A stretch of DNA of 64,000 nucleotides from an uncultured Lachnospiraceae bacterium (GCA_900551115.1 URUY01000011.1:1-64000); one strand, 5' to 3'. Numbered from the stretch's first letter, positions 7,337 to 16,203 are shown. Numbers and translations: made by a program. Notes: generated by a model from the sequence alone, not told the origin.

Positions 7337-9539
7337 GTATGTAAAACCAATATTTCAGAATAAGGACAATGGATATTGTATTTTTGTGTATCACACATTG
7401 GATGAGGGCGTACCGGCGCAGGCAAGGAACCAGTACTATAAAGGTAGCGGTTATCAGTTTACTGCAGTCGGAAATAACCTGCCGGATACAGATGTGATTG
7501 AGATTGATATGCAGGGGAAATGGGTAAAGAATAATCATGGTATGCAGCTTCAGGTTGACAACTATGAAGAAATCCTGCCCCAGACAGAAGAAGGTATTAT
7601 GGGTTATCTTTCCTCCGGGATGATAAAGGGTATTGGTCCGAAGACGGCAAAGCTGATTGTAGACCGCTTTGGAGTGCGAACTTTTGATGTCTTGGATCAT
7701 TATCCGGACAGCTTACTGGAGATTAAAGGTATTACTCAGAAAAAACTGGATACGATTCTGGTATCCTACAAAGACAGCCATGCCATGCGTGATCTTGCTG
7801 CCTATCTTACCCCTTTCAATGTAACCCCCAAGAAAATACAGAAAATATATGAGAGTTTCGGAAGTGACGCACTGAACACGGTAAAGAACCAGCCTTTTAC
7901 CCTTTGCCAGATTAGCGGTTTTGGGTTTCTGACGGTGGATGAAATCGCAAAGGCAAACAAGTGCAGCTTGAATGACCCCATGCGTATCGAAGGCTGCATC
8001 CATTATTGCATGGGGCTGGAGACACAGGACGGGCATTTGTATGCGGACAAGCAGGCATTCCAGAAGAAGGTGTATGAGCAGTTAAACCACGGCTATCAAA
8101 GGGAAGTAGTTTCGGAGATGGAAGTGTATCAGGAGATGTATTGCATGGTAAAAGACAAGGTTCTTTATTATGAGGACAATGCTCTTTATCTAGCCAAGTA
8201 TTATGGTTTTGAATGTGGAGCTGCCAAGAAGCTTGCATCCCTTTTGACGCAGGAAGCAAAGGTTTCCGCAAATCTGGATACCCTGATTGCAGAGGCTCAG
8301 AGAGAAATAGGCATTTTATTGTCGACAAAGCAGGCGGAAGGAGTGAAAAAGGCATTTACCCATCTGGTAAGCATTATTACAGGTGGTCCCGGTACCGGTA
8401 AGACAACGGTGCAGAGGGTTCTTCTGTATATTAATGAGAAGCTGGGTGGTAAGAATGTACTTTTGACTGCGCCTACAGGTCGTGCCAGTAGAAGAATGGC
8501 AGAAAGTACGGGACATTCTGATGCAGTTACCATGCACAGTGCCATGGGACTTACCAATGATGAGGAATGTGACGCTATGGAGGAAATGCTGGAGGCAGAT
8601 TTTATCATAGCAGACGAATTTACCATGTCGGATATGCGTCTGTCTTACGAATTTTTCAATCACATCAAGCCCGGTACCAGACTGGTGCTTGTAGGAGATG
8701 TGAATCAGCTGCCTAGTGTTGGTCCCGGTAATGTATTTCGGGAGCTTGTGATGTGTGGAGTTATTCCCATTACGGTGCTTGATATGGTATTCCGTCAGGC
8801 GGAGAACAGCCGTATTGCAGTAAACGCTCAACGGATGCAGGAGAATAATGCAACGCTTGATTACGGTACCGGTTTTGAACTGATACCTGCGGATAGCGCA
8901 GAAAAGGCTGCCGATAAGGTAGAAAAACTGTATCTAGCCGAAGTAGCAGAGCATGGTGTGGACAATGTGCAGGTGCTGACTCCGTTCCGTAAGAGAGGAG
9001 ATGCCAGCGTGGATGCCCTGAATGCCAGACTTTGGGAGCTTGTAAATCCCAAGCAGGAGGGCAAACAGGAGATGAAGGCAGGCAGAAGAACTTTCAGGGA
9101 AGGAGACCGTATTATTCATAACAAAAACAAAAACCAGATTAGCAATGGTGATGTGGGTTATGTGACGGATATGTACCAGGACGAAGAAGGAATGGAGCTT
9201 GCGAGACTGCAGTTTTCAGAGGGAAGAAGTGTGGATTATACCGGCGACGAGCTTGATATGGTGGAGCATGCCTATGCCACTACCGTACATAAAAGTCAGG
9301 GATCTGAGTATCCGGTGGTTATCCTGCCATGGCTTCCCATGTTTTATAAGATGCTTCGGAGAAACATCCTCTATACGGCGGTTACCAGAGCGAAGGAAAA
9401 GGTTGTAATTGTGGGTAATAAAAAGGCTATTTATATGGCTATCCACAATACGGAAAGTGACAACCGAAACACCAGACTGGGAGAGCGAGTGATGAGGGAA
9501 TATAACCGGCTGGTATCTGAGAAGAAAATCGCAGTTTAA
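7326..9539 (+). CDS. recD2: RecD2-type 5'-3' DNA helicase
   Basis: Superfamily 1 helicase of 737 aa. RecD2 proteins unwind DNA 5' to 3' without RecBC. The N-terminal third has tandem helix-hairpin-helix-like stretches (IKGIGPKTAKLIVDRFG, LEIKGITQKKLD). The motor shows Walker A GGPGTGKTT at about 353-361, a Walker B-like IIADE near 430 and the C-terminal VHKSQGSEYPVVILP and YTAVTRAKEKV motifs. Its size matches family members. It sits in the recombination operon after the YqaJ nuclease and DUF4406 genes, suggesting a joint role in element DNA processing. Confidence 0.93.
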   Translation: MRCKYVKPIFQNKDNGYCIFVYHTLDEGVPAQARNQYYKGSGYQFTAVGNNLPDTDVIEIDMQGKWVKNNHGMQLQVDNYEEILPQTEEGIMGYLSSGMIKGIGPKTAKLIVDRFGVRTFDVLDHYPDSLLEIKGITQKKLDTILVSYKDSHAMRDLAAYLTPFNVTPKKIQKIYESFGSDALNTVKNQPFTLCQISGFGFLTVDEIAKANKCSLNDPMRIEGCIHYCMGLETQDGHLYADKQAFQKKVYEQLNHGYQREVVSEMEVYQEMYCMVKDKVLYYEDNALYLAKYYGFECGAAKKLASLLTQEAKVSANLDTLIAEAQREIGILLSTKQAEGVKKAFTHLVSIITGGPGTGKTTVQRVLLYINEKLGGKNVLLTAPTGRASRRMAESTGHSDAVTMHSAMGLTNDEECDAMEEMLEADFIIADEFTMSDMRLSYEFFNHIKPGTRLVLVGDVNQLPSVGPGNVFRELVMCGVIPITVLDMVFRQAENSRIAVNAQRMQENNATLDYGTGFELIPADSAEKAADKVEKLYLAEVAEHGVDNVQVLTPFRKRGDASVDALNARLWELVNPKQEGKQEMKAGRRTFREGDRIIHNKNKNQISNGDVGYVTDMYQDEEGMELARLQFSEGRSVDYTGDELDMVEHAYATTVHKSQGSEYPVVILPWLPMFYKMLRRNILYTAVTRAKEKVVIVGNKKAIYMAIHNTESDNRNTRLGERVMREYNRLVSEKKIAV

Positions 9540-9555
9540 TTGCGCGAAGGCATAA

Positions 9556-9587
9556 GGCAAGTGGAAATGCTTGCATTGCCATTTGCC
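9556..9587 (+). other. Intergenic palindrome upstream of 9658
   Basis: GGCAA...TGG...AATGC and GCATT...CCA...TTGCC form a nearly perfect hairpin in the 118-bp gap after the helicase gene. No T run follows. A second, GC-rich imperfect repeat (CACGC...GCGTG) fills the rest of the gap before the ribosome site AAGGAGAG. Function unknown. Confidence 0.45.
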
Positions 9588-9657
9588 GCCGCACGCGAAC
9601 GAGAGCAACGCGCAGAGCGTGTTTCTCATCGTTGTGAGTTAAGAAGGAGAGAGTTTT

Positions 9658-10119
9658 ATGCAAGAAATAGAAATGAGTAACAGAATGTTGGAACGGCGGG
9701 ATCAGATTGACAATGCTACCTACCAGTTGTTTCAGGAGTTATTGGATGCAACGGATGAAGAGGTGGAGGAATTGTATCCATGGGATATAGCAGATATTGA
9801 GTTTTTGCAGGGATATGCCATATCAATCCTAAACAGAAAAGGGCATTATATTTGTAATCCGTCTATTACAACAAGGGAAAACAGACAATGTCGTTGTACG
9901 TTGACAGAGTGCTATTGCAGGGAATGTAAGTATCAGAATGAATTTATGGAAAAGGAAAGAATCCTTGGCAGCATTGAGGAGTCCTTAGAGCATGAAGGCT
10001 TAGAGATACTTGGCATTACGGAAGATAGCATTCTGTTTCGGGAAAATACTACAAAGAGTGATTTCAAACTCAGTATTGAGGTTATCAGCAGGAAGGAACA
10101 AGAGAATGAGCGAAAGTAA
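9658..10119 (+). CDS. Cysteine-rich DUF5651-like protein
   Basis: Protein of 153 aa with an acidic N-terminus (ELYPWDIADIEFLQGYAISILN) and a cysteine cluster at about 80-93 (CRCTLTECYCRECKYQ) that may bind a metal. It resembles the DUF5651 family of mobile elements; function unknown. GAAGGAGAGAG precedes the ATG. The 3' end overlaps the start of the methyltransferase-like gene by 14 bases, which implies coupled translation. Confidence 0.62.
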   Translation: MQEIEMSNRMLERRDQIDNATYQLFQELLDATDEEVEELYPWDIADIEFLQGYAISILNRKGHYICNPSITTRENRQCRCTLTECYCRECKYQNEFMEKERILGSIEESLEHEGLEILGITEDSILFRENTTKSDFKLSIEVISRKEQENERK

Positions 10120-10906
10120 GTTTATAAAGGATTTCCTGTCTGTTTTTGACAGATTCAATTACAAGTATTCCAGATGGGAAGTGTGGAACGACTTCCTGTA
10201 TATGGCAGCTGTATCACTAGCCAATATGGTTCCCACAGATAGCAGGGAAGAAAGGGAACAGAGGTATCTGTCCACGATTAACAAATATCCCAAGGAGCTA
10301 CAGGATGCTTTTCCTGAGCTTCTGGCGATTATAACCCTTGCGCTTGACGATAATCCGGAACAGGATTTTCTGGGAAGCTTATATCATAAGCTGCGGTTGG
10401 AACAGGAACAGAAGGGACAGTTCTTTACGCCCTACCACATCAGTCATTTTATGGCAGAAATTCAAATGGCAACCGGGGAAGCTCATCTGGAGAAAAACGA
10501 CAAGGGGTATATTAGTGTAAGTGATCCTGCCTGTGGTGCAGGAGCTATGCTGATTGCTTTTGCAAATGTAGCCAGACAGCAAGGTATCAATTATCAAAAA
10601 GAGGTGCTTTTTGTTGCTCAGGATATTGATATGACGGCTGCGTTGATGTGCTATGTGCAGTTGTCCATTTTGGGATGTCCGGCTATCGTAATCGTTGGTG
10701 ACAGTCTGGTTAAACCGGGATTTTATCAGGATAACGAGGTGTGGTATACACCCTTTTACTATCTGAGCCATTGGAGATTTCAGAGTTTTTTCGATACAGA
10801 GGAAGAACTTCAGAAGGTGTATGTGGTTGCGGAAAAGATTAACATGGAGAAGTTTGCAGAAGAGGCAGGTGGACAAATGACCTTAAATTTAAAAAGTGTA
10901 TCATAA
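10106..10906 (+). CDS. N6-adenine DNA methyltransferase-like protein lacking the NPPY motif
   Basis: Protein of 266 aa related to type I-like N6-adenine methylases. The N-terminal QKGQFFTPYHIS block and the SAM-binding motif I (SDPACGAGAMLIAF) are intact. The catalytic motif IV (N/D-PP-Y/F) is absent; the corresponding region reads VWYTPFYYLS. It may therefore bind SAM or DNA without methylating, or have a changed active site. The start at 10106 was preferred to 10010 because AGGAAGGAACAAGAG precedes it and the longer frame runs deep into the previous gene. Similar short methylase-like proteins are common on ICEs. Confidence 0.78.
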   Translation: MSESKFIKDFLSVFDRFNYKYSRWEVWNDFLYMAAVSLANMVPTDSREEREQRYLSTINKYPKELQDAFPELLAIITLALDDNPEQDFLGSLYHKLRLEQEQKGQFFTPYHISHFMAEIQMATGEAHLEKNDKGYISVSDPACGAGAMLIAFANVARQQGINYQKEVLFVAQDIDMTAALMCYVQLSILGCPAIVIVGDSLVKPGFYQDNEVWYTPFYYLSHWRFQSFFDTEEELQKVYVVAEKINMEKFAEEAGGQMTLNLKSVS

Positions 10907-10923
10907 AAATTCAAGTAAATTAG

Positions 10924-10958
10924 GGAAAGGCGGTATTTATTATATAGAACCGCCTTCC
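10924..10958 (+). other. Intercistronic RNA hairpin before 10984
   Basis: GGAAAGGCGGT pairs with ACCGCCTTCC around an AT-rich 14-base loop, followed by CTGATGATGG and the ribosome site GGAAGGAGAG. There is no T run, so it is not a typical terminator. Confidence 0.55.
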
Positions 10959-10983
10959 TGATGATGGAAGGAGAGAATACAAA

Positions 10984-12000
10984 ATGAATGAAATGGTTAT
11001 GAATGGAACCTCTATGTATGAGGAAGTAGCTGAAGTGAACAATCTGAATAAGGTGGAGGGCTTTGATCCCCGCAGGTTTATGCGCCTGATACAGAAGGAA
11101 GGTCAGCCGGGTAAGTTTTATCTGGATGTAGCTTACCGGAAGTTATGGTTCCGCCTTCGTTATCCGGAAGGCAAGATTGTGAAAAGACTGATTAAGCTGA
11201 CGGATCAGGTTGCCATTGTGGAAGCCAGAGTTTACTTAAACCGAAATGATGCAGAGGATAATTTTATCTCTAATGCGTTGGCACAGAAATACCAGACCAA
11301 TGATGAACAGTTTGGCAGCAAGTATGTGGAGCTGGCAGAAACGGCAGCTGTGGGACGTGCTTTATCGGATGCAGGTTTTGGACTTCAGTTTGCGGATAAG
11401 GAAGAAGATTTTGATCCGGAAGTAACGGAAGCACCCATCGAACAGCAGATTATGCGTGGTGGCACCATGTTGCAGCAGGAGAACTATATGATGGAGGAGG
11501 CAGTTGAGGATGGAACAGTGCTGGAATCTTCTGAAGAGGATGATATGATTCCGGGACAGCATGGTATTGAGGAATATATTCCTATGCCGAATGAGGTGGG
11601 TGCAGCCATGCAACAGGGAATGACACCTGCTATGGCGCAGACACCGGCGATGCAGCAGAGTATAAGCCAGCCTGCACAGCCTGCTCCTGCCGGAAATGCA
11701 AATGCTTCCATGGGGAATGCACCCGTTGTAAACAGAGGAGCGAATGCTCAGACGGTAAGCGGAGCAGCGGAAATCAAAAAGGATATGCCGGTAGAGCAGA
11801 TTTACAGCCTGCTTACCAGAGAGAAGGCAGCATCTGTCGTAGTTCCTGTAGGTTTTAATAAAGGAAAAACTTTAGGACAGGTGGCACTGGAGAAGCCGGA
11901 GAGTCTGGACTGGTATGTAAGCTCTTATGGCGGACCGGATAATCTCTTGCGTGCTGCAGCAAAGTTTTTACTGGATGCAGCATTTGCAAAGGCAAGCTAG
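10984..12000 (+). CDS. Probable single-strand DNA annealing protein (ERF/Rad52-like) with C-terminal extension
   Basis: Protein of 338 aa. The N-terminal 130 residues contain YVELAETAAVGRALSDAGFG, which matches the ETxAxGRALxxxG pattern of phage ERF and Rad52-like annealing proteins. An acidic then Met/Gln/Ala/Pro-rich linker fills about 140-265. The C-terminal 70 residues (VGFNKGKTLGQV, ESLDWYVSSY) resemble the small domain at the end of exonuclease X-like and DUF3820 proteins. With the YqaJ nuclease it would give an end-resection and annealing pair. The family call rests on short motifs. Confidence 0.65.
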   Translation: MNEMVMNGTSMYEEVAEVNNLNKVEGFDPRRFMRLIQKEGQPGKFYLDVAYRKLWFRLRYPEGKIVKRLIKLTDQVAIVEARVYLNRNDAEDNFISNALAQKYQTNDEQFGSKYVELAETAAVGRALSDAGFGLQFADKEEDFDPEVTEAPIEQQIMRGGTMLQQENYMMEEAVEDGTVLESSEEDDMIPGQHGIEEYIPMPNEVGAAMQQGMTPAMAQTPAMQQSISQPAQPAPAGNANASMGNAPVVNRGANAQTVSGAAEIKKDMPVEQIYSLLTREKAASVVVPVGFNKGKTLGQVALEKPESLDWYVSSYGGPDNLLRAAAKFLLDAAFAKAS

Positions 12001-12021
12001 ATTCCATGACAAATGAAATGA

Positions 12022-12047
12022 GTGGTCCGGTAATGTTGCCGGGCCAC
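12022..12047 (+). other. Intercistronic RNA hairpin before the primase-like gene
   Basis: GTGGTCCGG pairs with CCGGGCCAC (9 bp with one G-U) around an 8-base loop. It lies just before the ribosome site AAAGGAG and a TTG start codon, so it could influence translation. No T run follows. Confidence 0.55.
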
Positions 12048-12063
12048 GGAAAGGAGAAACGCC

Positions 12064-13275
12064 TTGTATCAGGATTTTCCTTTTAATATCAGGGATATTG
12101 CGGGACTGCTTAATTTGCATGTCCGACACAAGAATACCGTCAGTTTGGATGTGGATTGTCCGTTCTGTGGTGATAAAAAGGGTAAAATGAACCTGAATCT
12201 CAAGAAGAATGTGTTTAAGTGTAACCGGTGCGGAGAAAGCGGAGGTATGCTGGCACTATATGGCAGGATTTATGGTGTAGATAACCAGACAGCCTGTAAA
12301 GAGATTAAGGACGCTTTGGGCAGAGATGAAAAAGCTCCGGAATATCAGGTACAACGAAAAGAAATTGCACCCAAGGAGCCGGAGATTGAAAATGCGAAAC
12401 CGGCATCGGATGGAGTGAAGCATAAGACCTATACCATGTTCTTTTCCATGCTTGTACTGGCAGAAACCCATAAGCAGAGCTTATTAAAGCGTGGGTTTAC
12501 AGAGGAGCAGATAGAGCAAAACGGTTATAAAAGTACTCCGATATTCGGATTTCGCAGAATAACCAAGAAGTTAATCGAAGCTGGTTGTACGGTAAAAGGT
12601 GTGCCGGGCTTCTATCAGGAAAAGGACGGGGAGTGGAGCATCCATTTCAATCCTAAGTCCGCCGGATTCCTAATTCCCATCCGCAATATGGATGGACTGA
12701 TTGTAGGAGCGCAGATAAGACTGGATCTTCCTTACGATGGCAGGAAGTATATCTGGCTCTCCAGTACCAACTATCACATGGGTACTTCGTCAGGAAGTCC
12801 GGTACATTTGGTAGGAGATCCGGGAGCAAAGACGGTATTTATTACAGAAGGACCGTTAAAAGGTGATTTATCTTATGCATTGTCCGGAAGAACCTTCGGA
12901 TGTGTGCCGGGTGCCAATCAGTATGCGAACCTTACACCGTTTTTGAAAGCCATGAAAGCTCTGGGAACAGAATTTGTCTATGAGGCTTATGATATGGATA
13001 AACTGTTAAAGCCTGTTTGTCGGGCTGACTATAATGAGAAGTGTGTGTATTGCCCGCATTATAAAGAAGATTGGAAGAACAGTATCATCCTTTGTGAGAA
13101 AAAGCAGATAAAGAGACAGAATATCCAGAGGGGCTGTAATAAGCTTGCAGGTATTTGCAGAGAGCTTGACCTGCCGGGCAAAATACTCACATGGGATTTG
13201 GATGAAGATGGTGACTGGGCGGAACATGTAAAAGGAGTGGATGATTATCTGTATGATTTAGAACAGAATAAGTAA
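12064..13275 (+). CDS. CHC2 zinc-finger primase-like protein (DUF3854-type)
   Basis: Protein of 403 aa likely to be the element's primase or primase-helicase partner. The N-terminus has a CHC2-type zinc ribbon (C32PFC35 and C53NRC56). The C-terminal half resembles a Toprim/DUF3854 domain (VFITEGPLKGDLSYAL, VYEAYDMDK). An additional cysteine group (C...CVYCPHY near 317-326) is present. Translation appears to start at TTG 12064, which has AAAGGAG 6 bases upstream; no good ATG is nearby. A strong terminator follows, so it ends this transcription unit. Confidence 0.82.
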   Translation: MYQDFPFNIRDIAGLLNLHVRHKNTVSLDVDCPFCGDKKGKMNLNLKKNVFKCNRCGESGGMLALYGRIYGVDNQTACKEIKDALGRDEKAPEYQVQRKEIAPKEPEIENAKPASDGVKHKTYTMFFSMLVLAETHKQSLLKRGFTEEQIEQNGYKSTPIFGFRRITKKLIEAGCTVKGVPGFYQEKDGEWSIHFNPKSAGFLIPIRNMDGLIVGAQIRLDLPYDGRKYIWLSSTNYHMGTSSGSPVHLVGDPGAKTVFITEGPLKGDLSYALSGRTFGCVPGANQYANLTPFLKAMKALGTEFVYEAYDMDKLLKPVCRADYNEKCVYCPHYKEDWKNSIILCEKKQIKRQNIQRGCNKLAGICRELDLPGKILTWDLDEDGDWAEHVKGVDDYLYDLEQNK

Positions 13276-13296
13276 TCTGTCCATAAAGAATAGATT

Positions 13297-13341
13297 TGCC
13301 GGAGTAGTATTCCTTTGTGGAATTGCTACCCGGCATTTTTT
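13297..13341 (+). terminator. Intrinsic terminator after the primase-like gene
   Basis: TGCCGG.GTAG...ATTCC pairs with GGAAT..CTAC.CCGGCA and is followed by six T. It is one of the strongest hairpins in the left arm and separates the DNA-processing operon from the partition genes. Confidence 0.9.
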
Positions 13342-13352
13342 ATGTATAAGTG

Positions 13353-13381
13353 TTGGCTTTTACTTAATCTGTGCGTATAAA
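13353..13381 (+). promoter_or_regulatory. Promoter of the parM-parR-like operon
   Basis: -35 TTGGCT (13353-13358), a 17-bp spacer and -10 TATAAA (13376-13381), 32 bp before the parM start. In parMR systems ParR binds repeats at the promoter, but I see no clear iterons here. Confidence 0.6.
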
Positions 13382-13412
13382 AGGATAAAGAAAAATGAAA
13401 AGGAGCTGATAT

Positions 13413-14342
13413 ATGATGTATCAAAAATTAACAGTAGCAGTAGACCATGGCAATCGAAACATGAAAACAAAGGATTCCTTCTTTACCTCCGGCATTATTG
13501 AAAGTGATTGTAAGCCAGTGCTGGGAGAATATCTATACTACAACGGACATTACTATACATTGTCCGACCAGAGGATTCCTTACATGAGGGATAAAACAAA
13601 GGATGAAAGATTTTTCATTCTGACATTGTTTGCCATTGCCATGGCGGCAGAGGGTAAAGTGACGGATGTGGAAAACACCGTATTAAATGTGGATCTGCCT
13701 GTAGGACTTCCGCCCAAGCATTACGGAGCCCTTTTTGAGAAGTTCCAGAATTACTTTAAGGGCAGAGGGAAGCTGACATTCTACTATCGGGGTAAAGAAT
13801 ACACCATCAAAATCAATGATGTAGTAGCTTTTCCGCAGGACTATGCGGCTGCAATGACCATTTATCCGCAGATTTCTTCTTACAGCAAGGTAACTACAGT
13901 GGATATTGGGGGGTTTACATTGGACTACTTGCTGCTTAGGAACGGACAGCCGGAATTGTCAGTATGCGATTCCTTGGAAATGGGTGTGATTACTTTGTAT
14001 AATAAGATTATCTCCCGTGTAAACTCAGAATATGATATTCTGCTTGACGATACAGATGTAGATAGTATCATTAAAAATGAGAAGACGGATTATGAGGAAA
14101 CCATCATCCAGCTGGTAAAGGAAATGACAAAAACCTATGTGGATGATTTGCTGGGTACCCTTCGTGAATTAAAGCTGGATTTGAAAACCGGTTGTGTGGT
14201 GTTTATTGGCGGCGGAGCATTACTTTTGCGAGAATACTTGGAGAACTCTGATAAGGTTGGTAAATGCGTATTCATTACGGATATTTGTGCGAATGCGAAA
14301 GGATACGAGTTATTATATCAGGTTCAGAAGAAAGGCAGGTAA
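13413..14342 (+). CDS. parM: ParM/StbA-like actin-fold partition ATPase
   Basis: Protein of 309 aa of the ParM/StbA plasmid-segregation actin family. The phosphate-1 motif (AVDHGNRNMKT near residue 8), the central phosphate-2 motif (TTVDIGGFTLDYLLL near 162) and the adenosine motif (CVVFIGGGALLL near 265) are all visible. ParM filaments push plasmid copies apart by way of ParR. The small gene 6 bp downstream is the likely ParR partner. A partition system suggests that the element has a circular, replicating stage or derives from a plasmid. AAAAGGAGC lies 8 bases before the ATG. Confidence 0.9.
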   Translation: MMYQKLTVAVDHGNRNMKTKDSFFTSGIIESDCKPVLGEYLYYNGHYYTLSDQRIPYMRDKTKDERFFILTLFAIAMAAEGKVTDVENTVLNVDLPVGLPPKHYGALFEKFQNYFKGRGKLTFYYRGKEYTIKINDVVAFPQDYAAAMTIYPQISSYSKVTTVDIGGFTLDYLLLRNGQPELSVCDSLEMGVITLYNKIISRVNSEYDILLDDTDVDSIIKNEKTDYEETIIQLVKEMTKTYVDDLLGTLRELKLDLKTGCVVFIGGGALLLREYLENSDKVGKCVFITDICANAKGYELLYQVQKKGR

Positions 14343-14348
14343 GCTGCC

Positions 14349-14732
14349 ATGGAAAAGAAAAATCCGTTTATTACTACGGTAGGGTTTAAGAAGGATGATC
14401 TGGAGCATGTATATGTGGCGGAACTGTTAAACGCTATGGGACGCGGAAAGGCTCAGTATATAGTGAAGGCTGTTATGGTGTATCAGAATATGCAACAGAG
14501 CGGGGAAGCAGTTCCGACTGTGGGAAGTCCTTTGGATTACGATAGGATTAGGAATATTGTGTACCAGGTTTTGGAGGAAAGGGAGCGACAGGATAATTTA
14601 CAGATGCCAGAGCAGACGGTAACAATGCAGGAAGAACCTAAGCCGGAGGAAGAGGATAATCCATTATCTGAACTGGATGAGAATGCCTTAAATGGAATAC
14701 TGGCATCCATCGCAGCGTTTCAAGAGCAATAA
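14349..14732 (+). CDS. ParR-like small DNA-binding protein
   Basis: Acidic-tailed 127-aa protein six bases after parM. The N-terminal half (VYVAELLNAMGRGKAQYIVKAV) fits a ribbon-helix-helix-type ParR adaptor, and the C-terminus (EEPKPEEEDNP) is disordered and acidic as in many ParR proteins that contact ParM filaments. The sequence alone gives weak family evidence, so the call rests mainly on its place and size. Confidence 0.68.
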   Translation: MEKKNPFITTVGFKKDDLEHVYVAELLNAMGRGKAQYIVKAVMVYQNMQQSGEAVPTVGSPLDYDRIRNIVYQVLEERERQDNLQMPEQTVTMQEEPKPEEEDNPLSELDENALNGILASIAAFQEQ

Positions 14733-14791
14733 AATTATTTAAGATCAAATGGATGCAAAAAGAAGTTTGAGCTGTTTTTTTGCAACCCCTA

Positions 14792-14836
14792 AATACCTAA
14801 AAGGACTGCCCTCTGCAACCTTTTGGTATTTTAATT
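14792..14836 (+). terminator. Intrinsic terminator after parR-like gene
   Basis: AATACC and AAAAGG pair with CCTTTT and GGTATT, followed by TTTAATT. It ends the partition operon on the + strand. Confidence 0.8.
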
Positions 14837-14978
14837 GTACAATAAACAGTTTGAGCAATCAGATGTAGTTGAAGATATTGGTTTGATGTTGAAAAATGAG
14901 CGTTATGTCTCTTAATATATTAAAGTTTAGATACAAGGATTGATTAATGAAAATGATAGTAAAAATATTTATTGAAGT

Positions 14979-15007
14979 GGACTGACAGTACTGTCAGTCC
15001 TTCTTTA
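14979..15007 (+). terminator. Perfect 22-bp palindrome, terminator-like
   Basis: GGACTGACAG and CTGTCAGTCC form a perfect inverted repeat around TA, followed by TTCTTT. It may act as a second terminator before the cargo, or as a protein-binding palindrome. Confidence 0.6.
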
Positions 15008-15290
15008 CGTAGCCTGTTCTTTCTACGGAACTCTTCAGGCATATCTTATTCTTGAATTTTGAACTGAAACAGATACGGTATCTTGATACCATTATCAATA
15101 TTGAATATTTTGTTAGCAGAAAATAGTGGTATTTCTAATTGTATAAAAAGAGAAAATGCATAGAAGTTATTATTTTATTTTGTATAACGGAAAAATGAAT
15201 AATTAAGAACAATATGTATTTATAAGAGGAACGGGCAGTAATGGAATAAATCATATAAAAACAGTATAGTAAAAAGTAAGGTGACAAAAA

Positions 15291-15944
15291 ATGAGAACAA
15301 TACAGATATTTAACTATATTAAGAAAAATTGTAAGTATAAATATATTTTCGAGTTAAATTGTTTGTTATTAATTTTAAATATAAGTTCAATATGTGAGAA
15401 ACATGTCTTTTTAAAATTAGATTGTAAGACTTTAAAATTGAATCAAATTATGGATAAAAAGAGACATATAGGTACAGATATCTTAATTAGATACAGTGCA
15501 TATTTGTTTTGGGGACAGACAAAAATTAACAAACTATATTCCAAATTAGGAAAACCCTATTTAAAAAATAGCAGACTATATTTCAATGTAAGTCATTCTG
15601 GAGAAAACTCAATAATTGGAATAAGTTTTAATAAAAAAAATATAGGCGTAGATATTGAAGAGATTACCAATATTAATACTAACATAGCATCAAAATGTTT
15701 GAGTAATAAAGAATATAAATGGTTTTCAGAAACAAAATATAATCAAAAAGAATTACTTTGCAAAATATGGACCATAAAGGAAAGTTATATAAAAGCTGCT
15801 GGATTAGGTTTACAACTCCCCTTAAAAACAATTTTGATCAATAAAATAGATGATCCCTTTTTTATTGTTGAAAATGATAAGTATGGAACCAAAGTTGTTT
15901 ACTGTTTTAAATACAATAATTATTACGTTAGTTTATGTACATAA
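15291..15944 (+). CDS. Sfp-type 4'-phosphopantetheinyl transferase
   Basis: Protein of 217 aa that would attach phosphopantetheine from CoA to the carrier proteins of this cluster. The family motifs are present: FNVSHSGE near residue 98, GVDIEEI with the metal-binding acidic residues near 117, and WTIKESYIKAAGLGL near 163. An AAGGTGA ribosome site precedes the ATG. It is the first gene of the AT-rich operon, 16 bp before the first carrier protein. A dedicated Sfp enzyme supports a thiotemplated pathway. Confidence 0.93.
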   Translation: MRTIQIFNYIKKNCKYKYIFELNCLLLILNISSICEKHVFLKLDCKTLKLNQIMDKKRHIGTDILIRYSAYLFWGQTKINKLYSKLGKPYLKNSRLYFNVSHSGENSIIGISFNKKNIGVDIEEITNINTNIASKCLSNKEYKWFSETKYNQKELLCKIWTIKESYIKAAGLGLQLPLKTILINKIDDPFFIVENDKYGTKVVYCFKYNNYYVSLCT

Positions 15945-15960
15945 ATAGAGGAGGTAAATA

Positions 15961-16203
15961 ATGGAAAAATATATTAAAGAAAACGTAAATAGGATATTCA
16001 AAGAAAATTGCCCTTTTTTGAAGTCTGATTTTGATGAGGATAATTTAATTGACTTAGGAATTAATTCGCTTATTTTTGTAAAGATTGTAGTAAATTTAGA
16101 ATCTTTTTTTGACTTTGAATTTGATGATAATGATTTAAATTATGAGAGATTTCAAAATGTAGAAGCAATTTATAAATATATAAAAGAAAGAGTAAAAAAA
16201 TGA
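15961..16203 (+). CDS. Acyl/peptidyl carrier protein 1
   Basis: Free-standing 80-aa carrier protein. The phosphopantetheine attachment site is S36 in LGINSL; most carriers have Asp before this serine, here it is Asn. The helical pattern around it (FVKIVVNLESFFDFEF) is typical. AGAGGAGG precedes the ATG, and the stop overlaps the start of the BtrH-like gene by four bases. It probably carries the acyl group that a BtrH-like transferase hands on, by analogy with BtrI in butirosin biosynthesis. Confidence 0.88.
   Translation: MEKYIKENVNRIFKENCPFLKSDFDEDNLIDLGINSLIFVKIVVNLESFFDFEFDDNDLNYERFQNVEAIYKYIKERVKK

Larger units (their letters stand above)
14733..15290. other. AT-rich junction between backbone and biosynthetic cargo
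   Basis: No gene is seen in this 558-bp stretch. It contains two hairpins (listed separately) and then becomes strikingly AT-rich, with a further short repeat (GGTATC...GATACC near 15076-15089). It probably holds the promoter of the biosynthetic operon, but no convincing -35/-10 pair stands out. No insertion sequence or transposase end is visible. Confidence 0.5.

Noticed and set aside
14733..15290. Insertion sequence or transposon end at the cargo junction
   Set aside because: Hairpins are present but no transposase, target duplication or terminal repeat matching the 30.8 kb side was found.
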